Below, piece after piece: positions 6,867 to 14,206 of a DNA stretch of 14,206 nucleotides (the stretch's first letter is position 1; each line of letters starts with the position of its first letter). The DNA is taken from NCBI GenBank assembly GCA_945871455.1, contig CAMBXJ010000047.1, positions 1 to 14,206 of the forward strand, written 5' to 3'. Source of the stretch: Asaia bogorensis (lineage in GTDB: Bacteria; Pseudomonadota; Alphaproteobacteria; Acetobacterales; Acetobacteraceae). Both the position numbers and the translations under genes were made by a program. The notes under the pieces are model-generated. The model did not search any database. It saw nothing but the letters and a program-made list of their open reading frames with translations, and was not told the DNA's origin.

Positions 6867-7445
6867 CTACCCCTGCGGCATCGACGGCTCTTCCTCCGAG
6901 ACGATCGCCGCGTAGACCTCCGCCAGAGGCAGTTCGATATCGATCTCCGGCAGCTTCAGGAGTGCATCGGGGCCGGCAACAATCTCTGATAGCCAGTCAT
7001 GTCCCCGGCGCGCGAAGACTACCGCCGCGACTCTGGTCTGCTGCAGAATGACGTATCGTTGGATTGAAGGCGTGGCGCGGTACTCGCGATTCTTGTCGAT
7101 CAGGTCAGTGCTGGCGGACCCATCGCTGATAACCTCGAAGACCACTACCGGGTTGTCGACGATCGTTGCGGTGGGCGATACTGGCTGACAAACCACAAAA
7201 GCATCGGGATACCGCGCTCGGCCATCGGTCACGATTTTGACGTTTGGTCCATAGGGCCGGCACGGCTTACCGGCCAGGCGAGCATCCAAGGCCTTGTGGA
7301 GATTGAATGTGATGCGGTCATGCGCGACGGTGCCTCCCGTCATCGCGACCGGGGCGAGACCGTCGAATTCGTATCGCAGTTCTTGCCTTTCCTCCCACGC
7401 GAGGAATTCCGCCAAGGTCATCGGCTGTTGAACGGCAGCACTCAT
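6867..7445 (-). CDS. Uma2 family endonuclease-like protein
   Basis: A 192-residue protein of the Uma2 (DUF820) family, a PD-(D/E)XK nuclease-fold group that is abundant and multicopy in cyanobacteria and some other bacteria. Seen: the N-terminal MTLAEFLAWEERQELRYEF segment, a helix beginning HDRITFNLHKAL, then the core YPDAFVV (D81), NPVVVFEVISDGS (E104) and LIDKNREYRATPSIQRYVIL (K118). These match the expected catalytic Asp, Glu and downstream Lys pattern. DNase activity is inferred from the fold; a cellular role is not established for most members. ATG 7445 has AGGA about 8 bases upstream. It follows the small unknown gene by 54 bp on the same strand and is next to a restriction-modification gene, though Uma2 genes are often scattered singly, so the link may be chance. 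Confidence 0.92.
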   Translation of the reverse strand: MSAAVQQPMTLAEFLAWEERQELRYEFDGLAPVAMTGGTVAHDRITFNLHKALDARLAGKPCRPYGPNVKIVTDGRARYPDAFVVCQPVSPTATIVDNPVVVFEVISDGSASTDLIDKNREYRATPSIQRYVILQQTRVAAVVFARRGHDWLSEIVAGPDALLKLPEIDIELPLAEVYAAIVSEEEPSMPQG

Positions 7446-7499
7446 GGCGCGGTTCCTAGCACGGCGACGGCGGACTCTCCAGCAGTTTGGGGCGGCCGT

Positions 7500-7784
7500 T
7501 CACGACCCGGCGGCTTGCGCCTGTTCGGCCGCGTAAAACAGTCGCTCGGTTTCATCCATGATGGCCGCGGCGAGTTTCTTACCCTCCGGCCCGGTCAGAC
7601 GGGCAAGGCCGAGCGCGCGGCGTTCGTGTTCCATGGTGGCGGCGGCGTCGGGCCAGGGGAGGCAATCCGCTGCCCGAAGCATGGTCAGCAGGGCGGTGAG
7701 TTCGGCAATTGGGTCTTCCCGTGGCGGTGGCGCTGGTGTGGGGGGCGCAAAAAGGTCGGATTGAGCGGGGCCGAATCGGGTCAT
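7500..7784 (-). CDS. Small hypothetical protein, 94 residues
   Basis: I do not recognise the family. The predicted protein starts MTRFGPAQSDLFAPPTPAPP, a proline-rich N-terminus, then two or three amphipathic helices (IAELTALLTMLRAA around residue 26-39; an acidic/basic middle; KKLAAAIMDETERLFYAAEQ towards the end). There are no cysteine motifs, signal peptide or membrane segment. Codon use is like the neighbouring genes. No Shine-Dalgarno precedes ATG 7784; instead a promoter-like CTGACG-17-TAGACT ends just before it, so the mRNA may be leaderless. It is divergent from the large restriction-modification gene (117-bp gap) and upstream of the Uma2 gene in the same direction. A regulatory or accessory role to either neighbour is speculation. 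Confidence 0.7.
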   Translation of the reverse strand: MTRFGPAQSDLFAPPTPAPPPREDPIAELTALLTMLRAADCLPWPDAAATMEHERRALGLARLTGPEGKKLAAAIMDETERLFYAAEQAQAAGS

Positions 7785-7790
7785 GGCGGT

Positions 7791-7819
7791 AGTCTAGCGG
7801 GTCCATGGCAGTCCGTCAG
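7791..7819 (-). promoter_or_regulatory. Putative promoter for a leaderless transcript
   Basis: On the minus strand CTGACG (7819-7814) and TAGACT (7796-7791) are 17 bp apart. A start about 7 bases beyond the -10 box falls on the A of ATG 7784, and no Shine-Dalgarno is present, so the transcript of the small hypothetical gene could begin at its start codon. Each box matches consensus at 4 of 6 positions, so this is tentative. Confidence 0.3.
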
Positions 7820-7901
7820 GGGCAAACGAACCGACCACCGCGCCTGCCACGACGCACGGTCCGGGATTGCGAAGCGGCATCGACCGCGTCCAGAGTGAAT
7901 C

Positions 7902-10900
7902 GTGGCAAAACAGAACATCCTGTCCGACTATCTGTCTGAAATCGCCCGTGTCCGCGCAACCCGCGCCGGCACTGGGGAGATCAGCTATTACGGCGCACTG
8001 ACCGGGGCAATGAATGCCGCCGGAGAACAGTTGAAGCCGCGCGTCTTCTGCGTCCCAAACCTCCGCAATCGCGGCTCCGGCTTTCCTGATATGGGGCTGT
8101 TCGTCGCCGCGCGCGGACGGGACCTGGAGGACTGGCCCGAGGCCGCCGCCCCGGAACGTGGCGTGGTCGAGGTGGACGACATACCGGCGGATCTGTCGGT
8201 CAAATTGGGCAGCGAGCAGGTGAGCCGCTACCTGGCCACCTACGGCCTTGTGCTGGTGACCAATTACCGCGATTTCGTGCTGCTGGGCCGCGACGCGAAC
8301 GGCCAACCGGAGCGGCGGGAGAGTTTCTCCTTCGGCTGCAAGGACGCGGCCGCGTTTTTCGAGTTGGCCCGTGGCTCCCGCCGTCCCGCGGGACTTGCCG
8401 CGCGCTTCGCCGAGTTTCTGGAACGTGTCCTGTTGCATCAGGCCCCGCTGGCCCGCCCGGAAGACCTTGCGTTCTTCCTGGCGTCCTACGCCCGGGATGC
8501 ATTGGCTCGGGTGGAGGAACAGGCCAGCCTGCCCGCTTTCGGTGAACTGCGGAACGCCTTGCAGGAAGCCCTGGGCTTGCAGTTCGAAGGCCCTAAAGGC
8601 GAGCATCTGTTCCGCAGCACCCTTGTGCAGACCCTGTTCTACGGGTTGTTCAGTGCATGGGTGGAAGTGGCGCGCGACAGCAAGGCCGTGTTCGACTGGC
8701 GCGCCGCCGGATGGAGCCTGCATGTGCCGTTCGTGGACACGCTGTTCCAGCGTATCGCCACTCCACAATACCTGAAGCCGCTCGGGTTGGAGGAGCCGTT
8801 GACCTGGGCGGCGGGTGCGCTCAACCGGGTGGACCGCGCGGCGTTTTTTGCCCGGTTCCAGGAGGCCGAGGCAGTCCGTTATTTCTACGAACCGTTCCTC
8901 GCGGCTTTCGATCCGGACCTGCGCAAGCAACTGGGAGTCTGGTACACGCCACGCGAAATCGTGCGATACATGGTGGAACGGGTCGATCAGGTTCTGCGCA
9001 GCGAACTGGGTATTGCGGACGGGCTGGCCGACCCCTCGGTCTGGGTTCTCGATCCGTGCTGTGGCACGGGCGCCTATCTGGTGGAGGTGCTGGACCGCAT
9101 TGCCCGCACCCTGCGCGAGAAAGGCGAGGACGCGCTGACGGCCGAGGACCTGAAACAGGCGGCCATGACGCGAGTGGCCGGGTTTGAGATCATGCCGGCG
9201 CCCTATGTCATCGCACACTGGCAGGTTGGGCATGTGCTGCGTGCGGCCGGTGTGCCATTGGGTGATGATGAACGCGCGGCGGTCTATCTGACCAATTCGC
9301 TGACGGGGTGGGCAGCGGCACAGGAGGGCGATGCGCCGGACGGGGCGCAGCTTGGGTGGCGCTACAGCTACCCGCCACTCGCCGCCGAGCGGGATGAGGC
9401 CGCACGGGTGAAACAGGCTCGGCCTATACTGGTGGTGCTGGGTAATCCGCCTTACAATGCTTTCGCTGGCACTTCGCCTGCCGAGGAGTCCGGGCTGGTT
9501 GTTCCCTACAAGGAAGGGCTGCAACGGGACTGGGGCATCCGGAAGTTCAATCTCGACGATCTGTATGTGCGGTTCTTTCGGATTGCGGAACGGAGGATTG
9601 CGGAGGGTACCGGTCGTGGGATTGTCTGTTTCATCAGCAATCATTCGTGGTTGTGGTATCCGTCGTATGTGGTGATGCGCAAGCGCCTGTTGGGTGAGTT
9701 CGACCGGGTTTGGGTGGATAATCTGAATGGATCGAAGTTCGAGACAGGTAAGGTGACGCCTGATGGTAGCCCCGATCCGTCCGTATTCAGCACGGACGCC
9801 AACCGTGAGGGGATTCAGGTTGGGACCGCTGTGGCGTTGTTGGTGAAGCGGGATGGTTCTGGAGATACGCAGGTTAATTACCGCGATCTGTGGGGGACGG
9901 CGAAACGCGAAATGCTACTTGAAAATCTTAGTGCGCCAAAGGTTGATATGGCGTATATACAGGCGACGCCAACGGCGCGCAACCGCTTCTCAATGCGACC
10001 GGAGTCGACCGCTATTGATTACGGACTATGGCCGGCGCTGCCCGAATTATCCGCTCTTGCACCGTTCAGCGGCGTCGTGGAGAAACGTCGTGGTGGCCTT
10101 CTTTCCCTTGATCGAGACGAGTTGGCAGAACGAATTCAACGATACCTTGATCCCGATGTATCGTTCAATCAGTTGAAGGATGCTGGGATCGGACCAGTCG
10201 AGGATATGGCCCGGTTCGATGCACTGCGAGCCCGCAGTCGCTTGCTACTGGCCGAGCCGTTCACGGAGACTGGGTTACTGCGGATTGCGCTGTACCCCTT
10301 TGAAGTCCGATGGGGCTACCACACCAACGTCCGGCCGATATGGAATGAGCCTCGTCCTGAACTCGCGGCGAGAAGATTCCCGGGAAACGGCTTTATCGTC
10401 ACACGCTTCCGGTCACGGCGACCGGAGGAGGGGTTGCCGATATTTTGGACCCCGTTGCTTCCGGGCGATCACCTGCTCGATCCGAATGCGCATCCTCTCC
10501 CGGTCCTTGATGAACCCAACAAAGCAAATCTCTCCCCATCCGCCCGAGCCTGGCTCGCTGCTCTCAACCTCCCGGACCCCGACCAGAATCGCACTGTCGC
10601 CGCACTCCCCTGGCATCACGCACTCGCCATCGGCTACGCACCTGCCTGGCTGACCGAAAACGCGGACGGCATCAGGCAGGATTGGCCGCGCGTGCCTCTC
10701 CCGGACAACGCCGACCTGTTGCAATCCTCCGCCACCCTCGGCGCCCGCATCGCGGCCCTGCTCGACCCGGACACGGCGGTTCCCGGTGTCACGGCTGGCA
10801 CGATCGACCCCGCGCTGATGACCGTCGCTGTCCCGTCGAAACGCGGGGGCGGCGCGATGACCGAGGCCGATCGCATGCTCACCGCCGGTTGGGGCCATGC

Positions 10901-11276
10901 CGGCAAGGGAGGTGCGGTGATGCCCGGCCGCGGACGGGTCGTTACGCGAAAATACGCATCCGACGAAGCCGCCACCCAGGCACAAGCCGCGCTGCTCGGC
11001 CCCGCCGCCCTGGACGTGTACCTGAACGCCGACGGCTATTGGCGGAACATCCCCGAAGCGGTCTGGAACTTCACGATCGGCGGCTACCAGGTCATGAAGA
11101 AATGGCTGTCATACCGCGAACAGCCATTGCTGGGCCGAGCGCTCGCACCGGGGGAGGTGCGGTATGTGCGAGACATGGCGCGGCGTTTGGCGGCGCTCCG
11201 CCTGATGGCACCGGCCCTGGACGCCAACTATCGCGCCTGTGCCGCGGCACACCGTCCCTTGGACACATCGAATTAG
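7902..11276 (+). CDS. Single-chain restriction-modification enzyme, type ISP/IIG-like, no helicase
   Basis: A 1124-residue DNA methyltransferase-nuclease. Residues 1-130 form a PD-(D/E)XK-like domain: FPD at 61-63, then GVVEVDD at 87-93, followed by EQVSRYLATYGLVLVTNYRDFVLLG. The expected E-x-K is E90-V-D92, so cleavage is uncertain. A helical linker precedes the N6-adenine methyltransferase core: LGVWYTPREIV..MV, motif I VLDPCCGTGAYL (D384), motif IV LGNPPYN (N515-Y518). The order I then IV is gamma-class as in HsdM and IIG enzymes. The C-terminal 450 residues, including a GWGH...GKGGAVMPGRGRV stretch and DGYWRNIPEAVWNFTIGGYQ, resemble the type ISP (LlaBIII-like) specificity domain. True type ISP enzymes are about 1600 residues with an SF2 helicase between nuclease and methylase; that is missing. 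Start GTG 7902 is fixed by an in-frame TGA at 7896; its ribosome site is weak. It is divergent from the small hypothetical gene. Confidence 0.93.
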   Translation: MAKQNILSDYLSEIARVRATRAGTGEISYYGALTGAMNAAGEQLKPRVFCVPNLRNRGSGFPDMGLFVAARGRDLEDWPEAAAPERGVVEVDDIPADLSVKLGSEQVSRYLATYGLVLVTNYRDFVLLGRDANGQPERRESFSFGCKDAAAFFELARGSRRPAGLAARFAEFLERVLLHQAPLARPEDLAFFLASYARDALARVEEQASLPAFGELRNALQEALGLQFEGPKGEHLFRSTLVQTLFYGLFSAWVEVARDSKAVFDWRAAGWSLHVPFVDTLFQRIATPQYLKPLGLEEPLTWAAGALNRVDRAAFFARFQEAEAVRYFYEPFLAAFDPDLRKQLGVWYTPREIVRYMVERVDQVLRSELGIADGLADPSVWVLDPCCGTGAYLVEVLDRIARTLREKGEDALTAEDLKQAAMTRVAGFEIMPAPYVIAHWQVGHVLRAAGVPLGDDERAAVYLTNSLTGWAAAQEGDAPDGAQLGWRYSYPPLAAERDEAARVKQARPILVVLGNPPYNAFAGTSPAEESGLVVPYKEGLQRDWGIRKFNLDDLYVRFFRIAERRIAEGTGRGIVCFISNHSWLWYPSYVVMRKRLLGEFDRVWVDNLNGSKFETGKVTPDGSPDPSVFSTDANREGIQVGTAVALLVKRDGSGDTQVNYRDLWGTAKREMLLENLSAPKVDMAYIQATPTARNRFSMRPESTAIDYGLWPALPELSALAPFSGVVEKRRGGLLSLDRDELAERIQRYLDPDVSFNQLKDAGIGPVEDMARFDALRARSRLLLAEPFTETGLLRIALYPFEVRWGYHTNVRPIWNEPRPELAARRFPGNGFIVTRFRSRRPEEGLPIFWTPLLPGDHLLDPNAHPLPVLDEPNKANLSPSARAWLAALNLPDPDQNRTVAALPWHHALAIGYAPAWLTENADGIRQDWPRVPLPDNADLLQSSATLGARIAALLDPDTAVPGVTAGTIDPALMTVAVPSKRGGGAMTEADRMLTAGWGHAGKGGAVMPGRGRVVTRKYASDEAATQAQAALLGPAALDVYLNADGYWRNIPEAVWNFTIGGYQVMKKWLSYREQPLLGRALAPGEVRYVRDMARRLAALRLMAPALDANYRACAAAHRPLDTSN

Positions 11277-11959
11277 AATTGACTGGTGAGGGTCGTGGGA
11301 AGTGATTCGCCCGAAACCGCAACCCAGACCCCAAAGCCATTTGGGACAATCGTTGGCCGCCGGCGATGCCATAGCTGCGTGAAAGCCATGCGTTTGGGCG
11401 CGCCTACCGGTCCCCCGGTGATGGGCTGTCCAGCGCGGCCGTGATGGCGATCTGCCTACATTTTGATCACCGCGAGGTGATGGTTAACAGCGCCTCTTCG
11501 AAACAAAATCCCCCTTATCCCGCATGGATACGCAACGAATACCCCCCGAATCCGCCGTGTTCCGTAACGACACCGCCCGGGACACGAACTTAAACCAACA
11601 TCTCAAAACGATCGAAATTCCGACGCCAAGCCAATCGATCACAGCCCGTATGTGATGTACGGTCTCAAAACGACTCCAGGCATCGACACCCAGCCGGTGG
11701 AGCACATCTCCAAACATCGAATTTTCCGTTAACCATTGCACAAATAATGAACAAACCGTGACATCGCAGGTAGATAGAACATCACCCTGATCCAGTTTCT
11801 GAACCAAGACATCCTTGCCGCGATCTGCACATCCATGAGAAGACCATACCAAAAACACGCGATCTCGGTCGCGGCCGAGCCTGACCCACCCATGACCGGT
11901 GGTTCCCAGTCGATCCACCCAAACCAGGGAGACCAAACCGCGTAGACAGCATCAACCCC
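11277..11959. other. 683-bp gene-poor, lower-GC spacer between convergent genes
   Basis: No convincing gene is found between the end of the restriction-modification gene and the end of the hydroxyacid dehydrogenase gene, although both point into this gap. A hand count gives about 49% GC for 11581-11880, against about 63% in a nearby coding sample (12001-12060). The longest open frame (minus strand, 11936-11484, 150 codons, TTG start, no ribosome site) has an odd composition and no recognisable motif. Small hairpins are present: ACCGG-TCCC-CCGGT near 11406-11419, ATCACC-GCGA-GGTGAT at 11466-11481, and CCGTA/TACGG at 11646-11662. None has a following T-run. The block may be a decayed insert, a boundary of a transferred segment, or an untranslated RNA; I cannot decide. 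Confidence 0.6.
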
Positions 11960-12940
11960 TCAACCCACCCCCAACCCCGCACGAACCGCATAAACCTCGG
12001 GATTGTACACAGACAAAGGCAGCTCCCCAGCCAATTCCGCCAGGATCGCCCGCACGGCCGCGAACCCCATCGCGCGCACCGCGTCCGCGGTCTGGGCCGC
12101 CACATGCGGCGACAGCACCACGTTATCCATCGTCCGCAGCGGAGACTCTAAAGGCAAAGGCTCCGGGTCATAGACATCCAAAGCCGCCCCAGCCAAATGC
12201 CCGGACCGCAGCGCGGCCAGCAGAGCCCCCTGGTCCACCAGGTCCCCACGGCCCGTGTTCACCAGAAACCCACCCGGTCGCATCATCGAAAACGCACGCG
12301 CATCGACGATTCCACGGGTCGCCGGACTAGACCGAGCATGCAGGGTCACGACATCTGCCTCCGAAAGCAGCACCGGCAGAGGCACCAACCGCACCGCCAA
12401 CCCGTCCGGCACCAAGGGTTTCGGGTCGCACGCCAGAACGGTCATCCCGAACCCCAACCCGATCCGGGCCACACGGCGTCCGATCTGGCCCAGCCCGACC
12501 ACGCCCAAGATCCGGCCTTCCAGCCCGACGCCAACCAGGGGTGCTCGATCCCAGCCGCCCGACCGCATGCTCCGATCGGCCTGGGGAACGCGTCGCAGCA
12601 AGGCCAGCAGCAGCGCGAACGTGTATTCGGCTACAGCGGATGCATTGGCCGCCCCCGCATTGGTCACCACCACCCCGGCCGCGGTTGCCGCGTCCAGCTC
12701 GACGTCATCGACTCCGGACCCATGGCACGCCACGATCCGCAACCCGGGTGCCGCCGCGATAACCGGCGCCGAGATCGTGCCGAGCCGGACCAGGATCGCA
12801 GAAGCGTCTCGGACCGCCTCGACCATCGTTGCTTCGGCGGCATAGGCCCCGGCGATGCGGACCTCACAGGTCTGGCGCAGCAGGGCGACCGCATCCGGAT
12901 GGATGGAATCGTCCGTCAGCAGGACGACCGGCCGGGTCAT
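11960..12940 (-). CDS. D-2-hydroxyacid dehydrogenase (NAD-dependent), second of the operon
   Basis: A complete 326-residue D-isomer-specific 2-hydroxyacid dehydrogenase, which interconverts 2-oxoacids and D-2-hydroxyacids. Seen: the substrate-domain segment IVACHGSGVDDVELDAA, the nucleotide motif VVGLGQIGRRVA (G149-x-G151-x-x-G154) with D172 after the second strand, which favours NAD over NADP, and the catalytic set R231 (VNTGRGDLVD), E260 (DVYDPEP) and H279 (LSPHVAAQT). Length is normal for the family. The exact substrate (for example phosphoglycerate, glyoxylate/hydroxypyruvate or another) cannot be told. ATG 12940 overlaps the TGA of the upstream gene by 4 bp (ATGA), so translation is coupled. 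It is the last gene of the minus-strand operon and faces the gene-poor spacer. Confidence 0.95.
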   Translation of the reverse strand: MTRPVVLLTDDSIHPDAVALLRQTCEVRIAGAYAAEATMVEAVRDASAILVRLGTISAPVIAAAPGLRIVACHGSGVDDVELDAATAAGVVVTNAGAANASAVAEYTFALLLALLRRVPQADRSMRSGGWDRAPLVGVGLEGRILGVVGLGQIGRRVARIGLGFGMTVLACDPKPLVPDGLAVRLVPLPVLLSEADVVTLHARSSPATRGIVDARAFSMMRPGGFLVNTGRGDLVDQGALLAALRSGHLAGAALDVYDPEPLPLESPLRTMDNVVLSPHVAAQTADAVRAMGFAAVRAILAELAGELPLSVYNPEVYAVRAGLGVG

Positions 12941-13578
12941 GTCGTCGAAGGAAACGACCCGGCGATCCGGCGTGTATACGGACCATAGGTGTTCACCTGG
13001 TCCAGATACCGCACCGCCGCACCGAACGCCGCTGCCACACCCGCATCGGCCGGCGTCGGAACCTGCATTTCGACGATCGCGATCAGGTCCGAGCCATCCG
13101 GCTGGGAGGCGTGAAACAGCCGGAACTGAGCCACCTCGGCCCGCCCGTCATACAGATTGTGCAATCCGGCCAGCACCTGGGCCTCCGCCTCCGGCCCCAC
13201 CTGGCGAAACCGAAACAGCACGAGCCGGGACGCGGCCCCGGACGCCCCCATCAGCGCGGAGCCCGGAAATACCTGGCGCGCATCGGCCCGATACTGCCCC
13301 CAGACGCGAGAGATCACCCGATGCGTCCACGCCGAATACTTTGCCCCGGCGATCCTGGCGTAACCCGGACCACGCAGGACGTTGGTATCGGCCAGGTCAT
13401 ACAGCGCCAGATACCGAGGAAACCCGTCGATACAGATGTAGCGGCCGGCGGTGACGAACCCCTCGCAGTCCCGGCGTTCCGGGAAGTGCTCGGTGTCATA
13501 CCAGTCCTGGAATTCCTCCTCCATCGCCGGGGGAGGTTCCATCATCGCCAGCAACAGGCCCGTATGGACCCCGCTCAT
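12937..13578 (-). CDS. EthD/DUF4286-like dimeric alpha/beta-barrel protein
   Basis: A 213-residue soluble protein that seems to hold two ferredoxin-like repeats. The first half has the typical MEEEFQDWYDTEHFPERRDC, then a strand with GFVTAGRYICID, and PRYLALYDLADTNVLRGPGY, the pattern of small EthD/DUF4286-type proteins that bind or process small organic molecules. The second half begins SRLVLFRFRQVG and ends with GSDLIAIVEMQVP and a Tyr-rich tail near NTYGPYTRR. No catalytic role is known for most members. It overlaps by 4 bp (ATGA) both the dehydrogenase gene before it and the one after it, so it works in the same process, perhaps on the same substrate. The fold assignment is fairly safe; the function is unknown. 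Confidence 0.85.
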   Translation of the reverse strand: MSGVHTGLLLAMMEPPPAMEEEFQDWYDTEHFPERRDCEGFVTAGRYICIDGFPRYLALYDLADTNVLRGPGYARIAGAKYSAWTHRVISRVWGQYRADARQVFPGSALMGASGAASRLVLFRFRQVGPEAEAQVLAGLHNLYDGRAEVAQFRLFHASQPDGSDLIAIVEMQVPTPADAGVAAAFGAAVRYLDQVNTYGPYTRRIAGSFPSTT

Positions 13579-14206
13579 GTCGGCAGATCGGCCGGACGGA
13601 AGCCCAGGATCGCCTCGAACCGCTCACTATATAAGGGCCAGGCTTCGGGGTTGACCATCCGAGGCGGCACCTTGCCGTCGAAGATGTCGATCCACTGATG
13701 CGCGGTGGCGGTCACCATCTCGAACACGGACTCGTCGGTCATGCCGGCGTTGTGCGGGGTAACGATGACATTGTCCAAGTGCAGCAGAGGATGATCCAAA
13801 TCCGGCGGCTCCTTCAGGAACACGTCCAGACCCGCGCCGGCGATCCGCCGTTCCCGCAAGGCGTCGGCCAGATCGGCCTCGTCATGAATGCCGCCGCGGG
13901 CGGTATTCACAAAATAAGCGGAGGGCTTCATCAGCGCGAACTGAGCCCGCCCGAACATGCCGAAACTGTCTTTCGTCCGAGGACAATGCACCGTCACGTA
14001 GTCAGACCGTTGCAACAGTTCCTCCAGAGACACTTTCTGCCCGCCGCGCGCCGCGACCTGCTCCGCCGTCTGATACGGATCATACGCCAAAATCGTCATC
14101 CCAAACGCCGCTCGGCAGATATCCGCGACCCGGGTGCCGATATTGCCGATCCCGACAATGCCCAATGTCTTGTTGCGGATGTCGTTGCCCGCATAGCCGC
14201 GCCGGT
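13575..14206 (-). CDS. D-2-hydroxyacid dehydrogenase, first of the operon (5' end cut by window edge)
   Basis: The frame is open from the right edge (reading ...GYAGNDIRNKTLGIVGIGNIG) to TGA 13577-13575, giving 210 residues; the N-terminal substrate-domain half and start codon lie outside. TTG 14165 is within the nucleotide-binding strand and is not the start. Seen: Rossmann motif GIVGIGNIGTRVA, Asp in ILAYDPYQ after the second strand (NAD-type), catalytic Arg in FVNTARGGIHDE, Glu in DVFLKEPP and His in VTPHNAGMT. It is clearly diverged from the second dehydrogenase of the same operon (different loops and C-terminus, here ending in GFRPADLPT), so the pair is not a recent duplication. Its stop overlaps the start of the EthD-like gene by 4 bp. 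Confidence 0.94.
   Translation of the reverse strand, partial: RRGYAGNDIRNKTLGIVGIGNIGTRVADICRAAFGMTILAYDPYQTAEQVAARGGQKVSLEELLQRSDYVTVHCPRTKDSFGMFGRAQFALMKPSAYFVNTARGGIHDEADLADALRERRIAGAGLDVFLKEPPDLDHPLLHLDNVIVTPHNAGMTDESVFEMVTATAHQWIDIFDGKVPPRMVNPEAWPLYSERFEAILGFRPADLPT

Noticed and set aside
7794..9644. A 616-codon minus-strand frame opposite the restriction-modification gene
   Set aside because: Shadow of the methylase frame, which carries clear motifs; the antisense protein has no recognisable domain.
11466..11481. ATCACC-GCGA-GGTGAT hairpin considered as an intrinsic terminator
   Set aside because: Only a 6-bp stem, about 190 bp past the nearest stop codon on the plus strand and far from the end of the dehydrogenase gene on the minus strand; no T-run follows on either strand.
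11480..11736. Inverted pair ATGGTTAAC (11480-11488) and GTTAACCAT (11728-11736), considered as ends of a mobile element
   Set aside because: A 9-bp match in about 700 bp is expected roughly once by chance, it does not extend, and no target-site duplication or transposase accompanies it.
11484..11936. 150-codon minus-strand frame in the spacer
   Set aside because: TTG start without ribosome site, unusual composition, no motif; kept only as part of the spacer description.

Overview
The window is GC-rich, in-frame coding DNA from a bacterium, most likely an alphaproteobacterium. The mix of gene families (DUF29, Uma2, amidohydrolase/Rieske catabolic genes, helicase-less ISP-type enzyme) and the GTG/TTG starts recall Acetobacteraceae (Rhodospirillales). 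That placement is inferred from gene content and style; no rRNA, tRNA or other marker is present. I see no tRNA, rRNA, CRISPR array, intact transposase or integrase.

Left part (1-2458): an acyl-CoA dehydrogenase on the minus strand runs off the left edge. Divergent from it are a DUF29 gene and a calcineurin-like metallophosphoesterase, probably one plus-strand transcript.

Catabolic cluster (2729-6669, all minus strand, read from 6669 downward): two paralogous ACMSD-type amidohydrolases, a small Rieske [2Fe-2S] protein, a decayed C-terminal half of a glutathione S-transferase, a VOC (glyoxalase/extradiol dioxygenase fold) protein and a carboxymuconolactone-decarboxylase-like protein. A good sigma70-type promoter (TTGAAC-17-TATCCT) and a strong Shine-Dalgarno sit just before the first gene, and spacing is tight (10-26 bp for most joins, 67 bp before the last gene). 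This looks like an operon for breakdown of an unidentified, perhaps aromatic or ring-cleavage, carboxylate. No oxygenase large subunit lies in the window, so the substrate is unknown.

Defence-like segment (6867-11276): a Uma2-type PD-(D/E)XK nuclease gene and a small unknown gene on the minus strand, divergent from a 1124-residue single-chain restriction-modification enzyme related to type ISP/IIG systems. That enzyme has an N-terminal nuclease-like domain, a gamma-type N6-adenine methyltransferase core (DPCCGTG, NPPY) and a C-terminal specificity-like region, but no helicase. Its nuclease motif reads E-V-D where E-x-K is expected. A 683-bp stretch of lower GC with no convincing gene follows (11277-11959) and separates it from the next, convergent operon.

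Right part (11960-14206, minus strand): two divergent D-2-hydroxyacid dehydrogenases flank a two-domain EthD/DUF4286-like dimeric alpha/beta-barrel protein. The three genes join through two ATGA overlaps, so they are almost certainly cotranscribed and translationally coupled; the first is cut by the right edge.

I did not find a clearly new system. The best candidates for a second look are the helicase-less restriction enzyme with the altered nuclease motif and its flanking low-GC block, the GST remnant inside the catabolic operon, and the dehydrogenase sandwich operon.
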